Source: Pelagicoccus sp. SDUM812005 (GTDB lineage: Bacteria > Verrucomicrobiota > Verrucomicrobiia > Opitutales > Opitutaceae). Taken from it: DNA of 64,000 nt. This document shows positions 43,148-51,794 of this stretch, in pieces. Position 1 is the stretch's first letter, and every line of letters begins with the position of its first letter. The notes under the pieces were generated by a model. It saw only the letters and a list, made by a program, of their open reading frames with translations, did no database searches and was not told where the DNA came from. Location: the NCBI RefSeq assembly GCF_031127875.1, contig NZ_JARXIA010000001.1:744001-808000 (forward strand). The letters are read 5' to 3'. The position numbers were made by a program, and so were the translations under genes.

Positions 43148-43498
43148 GTTTCGTGGCGCTACCGAAAAAGGCGGTGTTCGAGATCCCTCTTTGTCGCCAA
43201 AATGCGGTCTGCCTTTTCAGCGAGTGCCTGAAATCGGCTTACCCCCTGTCGTAATCGGTTTTAACCCTTGGTTTCCTGCTGTTCAGCGCGTCGTTTGAGA
43301 CGTGCCCTTGTTTTCCCAATGTTCCCATTTAGCCTCAGTTCAGAGCGTTCGATCTTTGATATCGTACGCTTCCCAACCTTGTGCGTCCTGCTTGTCCTAA
43401 GCGGGACTCCTGGCGAAGGCTCGCGGGTTGAGTTTCATTACTACGACCAGTAGAGAAGGAGAACGATTTTTGGGTTCGAAGTTACTGTTCTGTTTCTG
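43148..43498. other. Promoter region of the first intact HTCS gene
   Basis: 351 bases. At about 43224-43276 a block beginning CCTGAAATCGG and ending GGTTTCC parallels 41417-41467, so the two HTCS genes shared an ancestral control region. A 61-codon open frame at 43268-43453 overlaps the block and shows no recognisable domain, so I do not call it a gene. Confidence 0.55.
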
Positions 43499-46400
43499 AT
43501 GAGGTTAAGGCGATTGAAGTTTGAGAGACTCGGCCATTTGAGCGGATTTCCGTTTCGGTTTCTGCAGTGGTTGGGATCGTCGCTTGGGTGTGTTGGCGTT
43601 TGGTTGCCAATTTTGATGTTGGGGACTCTTCTCGAGGGTGCTCGAAGCTATTCTCCGGTTGATAGTGAAATCATTTGCGATGCTTGGCGGTGGAGGGAGA
43701 TCGAGGGCCTGGGCGATGGCTTCATACATTGTTTCGATTTGGCCGAAGACGGGTCCGTTTGGGTTGGCCAAGACGCTGTAGTGCGGCGTTACGATGGCGA
43801 ATCCGTCCAGGAGTATGGTGATTTCAGCGCACCGCCCTCTACCTTGTGCGCGATTGCGAGTAGCTCGTCGGGGGAAGTGTACTTGATGGCGCATCGGGAG
43901 CTCTATCGACTTGTCGCGGAAAAGTGGATACAGATATCTGGGGATGGGCCCTTTGAGGGGCGACGCATGCGAGAGGGGCGGGATGGTCGCATTTGGCTGG
44001 CTTCGCAAGGTCGGGTTCTCAGCGTCTTAGGGGACGAGGTAGTTCGATCGGAGGAGATTGGTTCGCGAATTCTCGACCTAGATTTCGATCGTTCTGGGAG
44101 GCTCTGGGTTCTTGCGGAAGACGGGAGCGTCTATCGCTGCAGTACCAGCTTAGGAACAGCTCGCGTCGAAAGGAGGTGGCGGGGAATGGGATCGCTCCGT
44201 GCTGCCAGAGTCGGTATGATCGCGGAAACGAGTGATGGGCGTATTTGGGCGGTCGATTCGAATCGGCGACGGGCCCCGCGTCATTTGAATCCGGATACGG
44301 AAAAGTGGACCTTGCTTGACTTGCGGGCTTTTGGCGGTACTCGGCAGAATTACTCGATACTGGAACCGGAAAAGGGGCGGATTCTGATTTCCGGGGTGGA
44401 TGCTCTATCCTATTGCATCAACGGGAAGTGGCGGAGCATCTCCAACCTGTCGCTGGATTTATCTGTGCCTGTGACTTTCATGAATTCGGGAGCGGACGGC
44501 TTCCTTTGGATCCTGGAAAATAGCAGGATAAAGCAGCATAGCCGCTTGGCGCGGATCGACTATGTCGGCAAGCGTTGGAAGGAGTTCGAAGACTTGAATT
44601 TCCAATGCGACCTTGGGAATGGAACGCTCTGTTTTCTCACTGGAAGGGGAGAGCTCGTCCTTCATGATACTAGTGAAAACGATTGGACTTTGTACACGGA
44701 GGCGGACGGTTTGATCGACAACGCTGTGGTTGCGATTTGTAGCGAGCGAGGTGAAGTTTGGGTCGCTGGCTCTCATCGGGATCAGGCAGCGGCAGCCCGT
44801 TTCGATGGCGACAGCTGGCATCTGTACGAAATGCCGGAACTCGGCGCAAGGATCAGTCGTGATTCAGCTCAGTCGCTTTCGGATGGAAGCCTTGTCTTTG
44901 CTTATGGTCAGGAAGGCGGGCACCGTGCTGGGACGGGAGGAATCGTTCGTTTTCACCCTCGGGCGAGCGGATACAATAAGGAATGGCTGACGGATTTGAA
45001 ATATAAGCGGGTGATTTCCATCCAGGAAGACGGCGAGGGAAACTTTCTGTATAGCAAGAACCGCATCGTACGCTACGAGGGGGACGATTCGACTGTGGTT
45101 CCCATGCCCATCAAGGGGGCGAGCAATTGGGTTGATGGATTCCAATCGTTGCCGGGAGGAGAGCTCTGGTATTGTAGTTGGGGGCAAGGGGTTCACGCGT
45201 TCGACGGAGAAAGTTGGCGGGTCTTTACCAAGAAAGATGGGCTCAGTTCCGATTTTGTATCGAACGTTTTAGTCAAGGAAGACGGCACTGTGTTTGCCTT
45301 GACCGCCAAGGGACTCGACCGTTTTCGCGATGGGGAATGGCAGCGTGTGGAAGGGCCAGAACTCAAGGGGATACGTTCAGGTTCCAGCCTTCGCGAGTCT
45401 TCGGACGGGTCTCTCTGGGTAAACCTTGCCAACCGCGACTGGTATCACGCCTTTGGAGACCGAAGCGGGCTGGATCTCTCGTTTCGGAGCTTTCGGTTTC
45501 GGGCAGACGAGCTCGCTCCGGAAACGCGCGTTTCCTTCGTTATGGATCCACCCAAGTATTCGAACTCTGCATACGTTTCGTGGTCCGGCAGGGATCCCTG
45601 GACCAATACGCCGGTGGATGCCCTGCAATTTTCCTATCAGTTCGATCACGGCGAGTGGACGGCGTTTAGCTCGCAGACGGGGACCTACCTATCCGACCTC
45701 GATCCGGGAGATCACCTGTTGAGAGTGAAGGCTCGCGATTCGGACCTGAACGTGGACGCGAGCCCGGCGGCCCTGGCCTTCACGGTATCTTTGCCCTTCT
45801 GGGAAAGCTCTTGGTTTATCGGAACTGCGATTGCGGTACCGATTGTTATCATAACTTTGATTTTCCTGCTTCTAACGCAGCGGATCAGGCATATGGCGGA
45901 GCTGGATGGCGTGCGCGCTCGATTCCTAATGAACGTTTCGCACGAGCTGCGGGCTCCGTTGAGCCTGATTATGATGCCCCTGGAAAAGTTGATGAAGAAA
46001 CATGGCGACGGAGGGGATTCACGGCATCTGACCACTGCCCTGCGGAGCGCCAAGCGTCTCAACCAATTGGTCGAGCAGCTGCTCGATTTGCAGCAAGCGA
46101 AAGCGCATAAATACAAATTAAATGCGAAGAGGAGCGACATCGTTAGGTTCACTCGAACGATTGTAGCCGATTTTGAGAACCTCGCTGCCTCGCGAGGACA
46201 GCGGATTGGTTTCTATTCCACCGATGATACTTATGTAACGTTTTTCGATGAGGATATATATCGAAAGATGTTGGATAATCTCGTGCTTAACGCGATTAAG
46301 CATTCGCCGGAGGGTGCTGACATATCGGTGATGCTGCGGTCTGGAGAGATCGACGGTTTCGGGGAGAGGAAGCTACGCTTGATCGTTGAAGATAATGGAT

Positions 46401-47491
46401 CGGGCATTCAGAGGAATGTATTGAAGCGAATCTTTGAGCCTTTTTATAGGCACTCCGAAAATTCCAGTCAGAGGGCTAAGAGTTACGGGATTGGACTCGC
46501 CTTGGTTAAAGAGCTCGTGGACTTCTGCCAGGCCAAGATCACTGCAGAAAGCCCGATAAAGAAGGATGGCAATGGCGCTTTTGGCTCCCGTTTCACCATC
46601 GAATTCGAAGGCATGCCGCCTGTCCCTGAGAAGCCGGACGAAAACGCCGAGAGTCCGGTCAGGGTTAAAACGATCGATCCAAGGGCTGCTTCCTCGAGCG
46701 TGGAAGGTAAGGGGAGAAAACGTAAGGGCCTTATTTTGCTTGTGGACGATCACAGCGAGTTGAGGGAATATATCGCGGAAGAACTGGCCGCCGAGTTCAC
46801 GGTTATAGAAGCTGGAAACGGACGGGAGGGAATCGATCTGGCCACCAGGAAGTCTCCAGATTTGATCATTGCAGATATCGTGATGCCCGGCATGGACGGC
46901 GTCGCTTTTTGCCAGGCCCTAAAGGAGAACGTTGCGACTAGCCACATTCCGATCATATTGCAGACCTCTCTCGGGTCCGAGGAGAGTATCGGAGCAGGGT
47001 TTGAAGCCGGCGCTATCGATTACATTACCAAGCCCACTTCGATTTCGCTCATCAAGAAACGCGTTCGGAGCCACCTGGAAGCGAGAAAGGCGCAAGCGAA
47101 GTATCTTTCGAGCCAGCTGTTGGAGCTGGACGAAGAGGGAGGATCCGAATCGAGCGAGAAGGATGCTGAACTAGAGTTCGTGAAGAAGATTCGAAGCATC
47201 TTGGACCAACGGTGGAGCGAATCGAGTTTCAGCGCCGATAAGCTCGCCAGCGAGATGGGCATGGGGCGAACCACGTTCTATCGAAAGTGTAAGGTGGTTT
47301 TGAACATTCCTCCGGCGGAAGCCATCAAGAGCTATCGCCTCGGGAAGGCGAAAGAGCTATTGGAGAGCGGTATGCCGGCCTTCGAGGTCGCAACGCTTGT
47401 AGGCTATTCTGAAGCGAGTCCCTTCAATCGCGCTTTCAAGAAGCGATACCGTTGCAACCCTTCTGAGGTTCAGAAAGGGGCGAGAGTTTAA
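43499..47491 (+). CDS. Hybrid two-component sensor-regulator (HTCS) 1
   Basis: Protein of 1330 residues joining all parts of a two-component system. Signal anchor about 25-48; periplasmic two-component beta-propeller repeats about 55-670 ('EDGSVWVGQDAVVRRYDG', 'DGRIWLASQGR'); Y_Y_Y domain about 680-770; transmembrane helix about 771-794. Then comes a HisKA domain with His815 in 'SHELRAPLSLIMMPLEKL'. The HATPase domain has 'DNLVLNAIKHSPEG', 'VEDNGSGI' and 'YGIGLALVKELV'. The receiver (about 1078-1195) has Asp1126 in 'IIADIVMPGMDG' and Lys in 'ITKPTS'. The AraC-type HTH (about 1227-1330) has 'LASEMGMGRTTFYRKCK'. All catalytic residues look intact. It should sense an oligosaccharide in the periplasm and activate nearby genes, most likely TonB receptor 3 just downstream. 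Confidence 0.95.
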   Translation: MRLRRLKFERLGHLSGFPFRFLQWLGSSLGCVGVWLPILMLGTLLEGARSYSPVDSEIICDAWRWREIEGLGDGFIHCFDLAEDGSVWVGQDAVVRRYDGESVQEYGDFSAPPSTLCAIASSSSGEVYLMAHRELYRLVAEKWIQISGDGPFEGRRMREGRDGRIWLASQGRVLSVLGDEVVRSEEIGSRILDLDFDRSGRLWVLAEDGSVYRCSTSLGTARVERRWRGMGSLRAARVGMIAETSDGRIWAVDSNRRRAPRHLNPDTEKWTLLDLRAFGGTRQNYSILEPEKGRILISGVDALSYCINGKWRSISNLSLDLSVPVTFMNSGADGFLWILENSRIKQHSRLARIDYVGKRWKEFEDLNFQCDLGNGTLCFLTGRGELVLHDTSENDWTLYTEADGLIDNAVVAICSERGEVWVAGSHRDQAAAARFDGDSWHLYEMPELGARISRDSAQSLSDGSLVFAYGQEGGHRAGTGGIVRFHPRASGYNKEWLTDLKYKRVISIQEDGEGNFLYSKNRIVRYEGDDSTVVPMPIKGASNWVDGFQSLPGGELWYCSWGQGVHAFDGESWRVFTKKDGLSSDFVSNVLVKEDGTVFALTAKGLDRFRDGEWQRVEGPELKGIRSGSSLRESSDGSLWVNLANRDWYHAFGDRSGLDLSFRSFRFRADELAPETRVSFVMDPPKYSNSAYVSWSGRDPWTNTPVDALQFSYQFDHGEWTAFSSQTGTYLSDLDPGDHLLRVKARDSDLNVDASPAALAFTVSLPFWESSWFIGTAIAVPIVIITLIFLLLTQRIRHMAELDGVRARFLMNVSHELRAPLSLIMMPLEKLMKKHGDGGDSRHLTTALRSAKRLNQLVEQLLDLQQAKAHKYKLNAKRSDIVRFTRTIVADFENLAASRGQRIGFYSTDDTYVTFFDEDIYRKMLDNLVLNAIKHSPEGADISVMLRSGEIDGFGERKLRLIVEDNGSGIQRNVLKRIFEPFYRHSENSSQRAKSYGIGLALVKELVDFCQAKITAESPIKKDGNGAFGSRFTIEFEGMPPVPEKPDENAESPVRVKTIDPRAASSSVEGKGRKRKGLILLVDDHSELREYIAEELAAEFTVIEAGNGREGIDLATRKSPDLIIADIVMPGMDGVAFCQALKENVATSHIPIILQTSLGSEESIGAGFEAGAIDYITKPTSISLIKKRVRSHLEARKAQAKYLSSQLLELDEEGGSESSEKDAELEFVKKIRSILDQRWSESSFSADKLASEMGMGRTTFYRKCKVVLNIPPAEAIKSYRLGKAKELLESGMPAFEVATLVGYSEASPFNRAFKKRYRCNPSEVQKGARV

Positions 47492-47533
47492 GCGTTTTTC
47501 GTTTAGTTAGTTGTACTGTGTGATGAGGGAAAC

Positions 47534-47561
47534 GCGGCGTGCCCGGCGGTCCCGCCCTACC
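47534..47561. repeat. Half copy of repeat family A
   Basis: GCGGCGTGCC...CCGCCCTACC matches the right arm of the element at 7937-8026 with several changes; the left arm is missing. Confidence 0.45.
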
Positions 47562-47849
47562 TTATGCGAATGATCAAACGAATAATGCCCTAAGCGGTTT
47601 CTCGCATGGCGTTGGCGAATTCATGTCGGCGTTCGCTCGCTGGGATCCTCGTCGCTGCATCCACGTTAGAAGATGAAGGCATTGGCGATTGGGCGGTTTT
47701 TAAGAAGATCGTATTTGGTTTGTAAGGTGTTGATGTAGAGTAGGAAAGGATGACTGGTCAAGGGATTCGAACGAATGGTCATTCTTTAGTAGGGCGTGAA
47801 CTTATATAGTCCGGGCGTTGCGTAGCGAGCCACCTTCTACTGGCCCTTT

Positions 47850-47875
47850 GGGGTCGAGGAGGTCGACCCCGTTTT
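47850..47875 (+). terminator. Stem-loop GGGGTCGA-N5-TCGACCCC
   Basis: Perfect eight-base arms over GGAGG, followed by GTTTT. It could be a terminator for the HTCS 1 transcript, far from its stop, or an operator or leader structure of TonB receptor 3, 80 bases before that start. Confidence 0.5.
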
Positions 47876-47954
47876 GGCTCGTCCTTCAAGCGTTGGTGCT
47901 CTGCGCGGCTACTTCTACTGTAACCCACAAGATACAAACTAAGACTATTGTAAG

Positions 47955-50900
47955 ATGAAAATCCCCAGAATTAACCCCAAGTCGTGGAGGTATCGGACCT
48001 CCTCCGGAGTTCTGCTCGCGGCGCATCTCAGTTTTGCTCCTGCCCTGTATTCTCAGGATGACGCCTCCGAAGATGAGGTGTACGAGCTTTCTCCTTTCGT
48101 TGTAGACGCCTCGAAAGATACTGGCTACCGAGCCGAAAATACGCTGGCGGGCAGTCGCATGAACATGTCGCTCGCGGACGTGGCTCAATCGGTGAACGTG
48201 CTCACCGCAGAATTCCTCGAGGATGTTGGCGCGGAAGACCTGGATGACATCCTCCTTTATTCCCTAAATGCGGAAGAGGATTTCAACGAGAGCAGTTCCG
48301 TGGAGGACGCGATTGGCTCGGATACGGAATATTATGGGAATGCGAAGACGAATATTCGCGGGAACGCTGCCTCTATCACGGTTGACAACAACTTGGGTGG
48401 AGGATCGCTCGATACCTACAATACATCTCGAATCACGATTTCTCAGGGCCCCAATGCGATTCTCTTTGGCTTCGGAGGAGCAGGAGGCTTGATCAATCTC
48501 TCTACGCAAAGAGCGAGCGCCTCGCGGGATTCGATGAGCCTGCAGACGCAAATTGGCTCCTTCGATCAGTTTCGGAATATATTGAACATCAATAAGGTCC
48601 TCATCCAAGATCGGCTTGCGATAAAGGCGATCACGCTACACGAAGAATCCGCGGGGTGGCGCGCCGGAGATACGACGGATACTTTGCGTTCGACCTTTAT
48701 TTTAACTGCCAGACCATTTGCGGGTACGGAGATCAATGCCAACTACGAAAAGGGCCATGTCGACAAGCAGTTTACGGTTAAGCAAGGCGCTACGGACTCG
48801 TTCACGGAGTGGTTGAACTACTACGGTACGGAGGAGTACGAGGGATTCTATGGCGACGGAACTTACGCCCAAGTTACGACTCCAGCGAGAGCTGGGGCGC
48901 GCAATAGGCGCCTAGCCAGTCAAGGCCTTAGTTTCGCTTCGAATCAACTGGTCTTCATCGACAATTTGGATTTCGAAGCGGAGGGCTTACCGACCGACGT
49001 CGGGAATCTTCTGCCCATGCAAGGCTTCGCTCGGACAAGAGCGGTGAATCCCAATGAGATGTTCTCAAGCGATCAAATCAATCTCGCAGCGTTCACACCC
49101 TTTGGAAAAGATTCGTATCGCAACGAGAATATCGAAAATTATAAGCTCGGCCTCGTTCAGAGAATTACTCCGGACTTGTTTTTGAATCTCGAGTATTTCA
49201 ATTCCGAAAATTCCGCGCCGACGATTTCTCCCGCTGGCAACGGTGTGAGCATCTATGCCGAGCCCATGAAGGTTTTTGACGGGATTTACGGCGCTTCTGC
49301 TCTTGATGGTATGGCCAATCCATTTGGTCCTAGCGAGGACGGATATTGGCTGTATTCGGAGGCGACTCTGCAACGTTCCAACACCTTCATAAACGATTCG
49401 ACCTACCGAGCTTCCTTGGGGTATCGACTGAATACCGAGCGGTGGGGAAACCACAGTTTCAACCTCGCTATGGACAGCAAGGAGCGTTCCCGTCGGAAGA
49501 AGGACGAATTTGAAACGATCGATTTCCAAGGCGCCTACCAGCAGCGCGTCAATTTGGAGGATTATGGTTGGCACCTGGCTTCCACGCGCGCCCAGAACAG
49601 AATCGTCCGTCGTCATTACTATAAGGCTGGTCCAGATGGCCTGCCGCTTGACCAGAACGAAATTTCCGTCGGTAGTTTGAGCGAACCGGTCAGTATGCTG
49701 GTGCACGATGTCGATGGAAACCCGGTCATGCTCGAATCGGTTTGGACGCCTACCGTTTCTCAGGGACGTCGTACGGTTGAAAACTATAAGGATGGCACCG
49801 TCCTCGCGATGACCAATAAGTGGTTCAAGAACCGATTAGTGACGACATTGGGATTGCGGAAGACCGATGAGGAAACCGTTATCTATAGCGGATTGCGGGC
49901 CAATGCCGCGGTCCTGTTGGACGAGGAGGGTAACCCATTGTTCAACGAGGATGGCACGTATCAGCTTAGCGACGAAGCGGCGAGACCCTATATTTGGACC
50001 GATCCGTTCACGGGAGAGCTTACGCATCAGGCCTTTTCTCCCCTCTACCAGTCTTCCGTTCCTACGGAAATCAAGGACGGAAAGTCCTCCAACAAAACCT
50101 TGGGCATCGTATACAAGGCGACGGATTGGCTTTCGCTTACCTATAACCAATCGACGAATCGACAGGATCAGGACGCTTTCGCGGTTGTTTTGCCAGGGGT
50201 TCTGGCTCCTAGCCCCGATGGCGAAGGGCGTGATATCGGCATCCGCATGAAACTGTTCGATAATAAGCTAAACGTGACCGTTAACTATTTCGAGAACTCG
50301 GCCAACAACTTCCTTTCTCGAAGCGGCACCAAGCAGATGGTGAATGCCTATCGCTATCTTTGGACTCAGTTCGAAAATGCCCAAGCTGGATTCTCCGATT
50401 TCTATACGGATGAAGAGGGGAACTATACAGACGCGGATGGCGTGGTCCTCGAGTCAGGCGCCGAGCCTGTCGTAAACCCGGATTCGGTGTTGCTTCCTCT
50501 GCCTGAGAGCCACCCGCAATTCTTTTCGGCCGAAGAACGGGACGCGATCGAGCCCGGTAACGTAGTGACTTCGCCCGTCGATAAGGCTTCCAGCGGCTAC
50601 GACCTGCGCATCCATGCGAATCCGACTAAGAATTGGTCTATCGTTCTGAACTGGTCGGACATGCTTTCGTATTCCGCGGAAGGGCTTTTCGACGAGGATC
50701 TTCCCTGGTACGAGGAGCAATACGCCGCTGCGAGGGAGCGTTACGATGCGTTGCTTGCTGAAGGGGATGGCTACGGCGAGCTCTTCAATAGTTTCGTCGT
50801 GCAGAACAATGCGAACCGCTCCTACTTGAAGGAGGCGCACAATGTAGAATACCTGCGGCTTGCGGAGACCGACCCGGAAGCTGCCGCTGAGTTCCTGTAC

Positions 50901-51413
50901 GGTCTCGATCCGATCGATCGTATCCATGAACACGTCATGGAAGAGATCTTCGTGAACAAGATGGCTGTTGAAGATAGCTCGATGGGCGCCAGCAAGAAGA
51001 AGGCAAGTATGTTCACGACCTACAAGTTTCGCGATGGTGGCTTGAAGGGACTGTCCATCGGAGGCGGTTTCAGCTGGCGCGAAGGTCGCATCTTGAATCG
51101 CTTCTTCGAATATGAGCAGGAAGACGGTTCGATCGAGCTCGTGACCAAGCCTGTGGTTGAGTGGGGCGATCCAGACGGCGTGAAAGAGTATCAAGCCGAT
51201 GACGACTTCAAGCTGAACATAATGGCTTCCTATAAAACGAAAATGAAGCTTTTGGGTGCGGATCGAGTCGTAAAGTTCCAGTTCAACGCGAACAATATAC
51301 TGGAGCCTGACTACCAGGTGAATCCGCTTCGCTATCAGGTGGATGGTACCGTTCGCAAGTATCAGATCATTGGTCCGCGCACCTGGAAGCTTAAGACCAC
51401 CATCGAATTCTAG
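47955..51413 (+). CDS. TonB-dependent outer-membrane receptor 3
   Basis: Protein of 1152 residues with a signal peptide ending near 'PALYSQ'. It has the same N-terminal pattern as receptors 1 and 2 ('EVYELSPFVVDASKDTGYRAENTLAGSRM') but a clearly different lineage. Plug: 'DVAQSVNVLTAEFLEDVGAEDLDDILLYS', 'RITISQGPNAILFGFGGAGGLINLSTQ'. The barrel ends 'GPRTWKLKTTIEF' with terminal Phe. The paired EF-hand loops of the other two receptors are absent. It sits between the two HTCS genes, which suggests that one of them controls it. It should import a glycan fragment different from those of receptors 1 and 2. There is no SusD partner. A strong terminator follows 73 bases later. Confidence 0.93.
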   Translation: MKIPRINPKSWRYRTSSGVLLAAHLSFAPALYSQDDASEDEVYELSPFVVDASKDTGYRAENTLAGSRMNMSLADVAQSVNVLTAEFLEDVGAEDLDDILLYSLNAEEDFNESSSVEDAIGSDTEYYGNAKTNIRGNAASITVDNNLGGGSLDTYNTSRITISQGPNAILFGFGGAGGLINLSTQRASASRDSMSLQTQIGSFDQFRNILNINKVLIQDRLAIKAITLHEESAGWRAGDTTDTLRSTFILTARPFAGTEINANYEKGHVDKQFTVKQGATDSFTEWLNYYGTEEYEGFYGDGTYAQVTTPARAGARNRRLASQGLSFASNQLVFIDNLDFEAEGLPTDVGNLLPMQGFARTRAVNPNEMFSSDQINLAAFTPFGKDSYRNENIENYKLGLVQRITPDLFLNLEYFNSENSAPTISPAGNGVSIYAEPMKVFDGIYGASALDGMANPFGPSEDGYWLYSEATLQRSNTFINDSTYRASLGYRLNTERWGNHSFNLAMDSKERSRRKKDEFETIDFQGAYQQRVNLEDYGWHLASTRAQNRIVRRHYYKAGPDGLPLDQNEISVGSLSEPVSMLVHDVDGNPVMLESVWTPTVSQGRRTVENYKDGTVLAMTNKWFKNRLVTTLGLRKTDEETVIYSGLRANAAVLLDEEGNPLFNEDGTYQLSDEAARPYIWTDPFTGELTHQAFSPLYQSSVPTEIKDGKSSNKTLGIVYKATDWLSLTYNQSTNRQDQDAFAVVLPGVLAPSPDGEGRDIGIRMKLFDNKLNVTVNYFENSANNFLSRSGTKQMVNAYRYLWTQFENAQAGFSDFYTDEEGNYTDADGVVLESGAEPVVNPDSVLLPLPESHPQFFSAEERDAIEPGNVVTSPVDKASSGYDLRIHANPTKNWSIVLNWSDMLSYSAEGLFDEDLPWYEEQYAAARERYDALLAEGDGYGELFNSFVVQNNANRSYLKEAHNVEYLRLAETDPEAAAEFLYGLDPIDRIHEHVMEEIFVNKMAVEDSSMGASKKKASMFTTYKFRDGGLKGLSIGGGFSWREGRILNRFFEYEQEDGSIELVTKPVVEWGDPDGVKEYQADDDFKLNIMASYKTKMKLLGADRVVKFQFNANNILEPDYQVNPLRYQVDGTVRKYQIIGPRTWKLKTTIEF

Positions 51414-51428
51414 TTTCGAGCGACAATC

Positions 51429-51454
51429 GTAGGGGCGGCGCGTTGCCGCTCCTA
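51429..51454. repeat. Short REP-like hairpin
   Basis: GTAGGGGCGGC and GCCGCTCCTA pair over GCGTT with one G-T mismatch. The composition is similar to the ends of repeat family A. There is no T-run. Confidence 0.45.
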
Positions 51455-51486
51455 TCTACCCTTTCCTGTGTATTAGGGTACGCAGT

Positions 51487-51518
51487 CCTGGGCCTATGTT
51501 TATGGGCTCAGGTTTTTT
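51487..51518 (+). terminator. Rho-independent terminator after TonB receptor 3
   Basis: CCTGGGCC pairs with GGCTCAGG (one G-T pair) over a ten-base loop and is followed by six T. The remaining bases to 51794 contain no feature I can support apart from the promoter expected for HTCS 2. Confidence 0.85.
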
Positions 51519-51794
51519 CGTATTCAGAGAGATAGGTACGAGAGGTGGGGCAGATCCTAGGGCGGGACCTTTTTCGATGCCGCTTGAACCCTACTTAAAA
51601 TAGCGGTGGTCGCTTGTCCGCTTTTTGCCTATGGTCAGAAGCCTGTTTCGCGCCTGTGGGAGACGGGCTTTCTCCGTTTGCTTCGGACAGGGAGCCTCCG
51701 TCTCTGGCTTGCGCGACTGCGTTGAACCCCAACCCCTATTTGTAAGTCGTGAATTTGAAGCAGCGATTGGCTACTGAAGCTCGTGGCGAATAAG

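Larger units (their letters stand above)
47492..47954. other. Intergenic region upstream of TonB receptor 3
   Basis: 463 bases with no supported gene. It contains a half copy of repeat family A (47534-47561), an ATTCG-N2-CGAAT pair (47765-47776), a TATATA at about 47803, and a stem-loop at 47850-47870. It probably carries the receptor promoter. Confidence 0.5.

Noticed and set aside
43268-43453. Small 61-codon gene before HTCS 1
   Set aside because: It overlaps a block conserved with another HTCS promoter region and has no domain or ribosome site.
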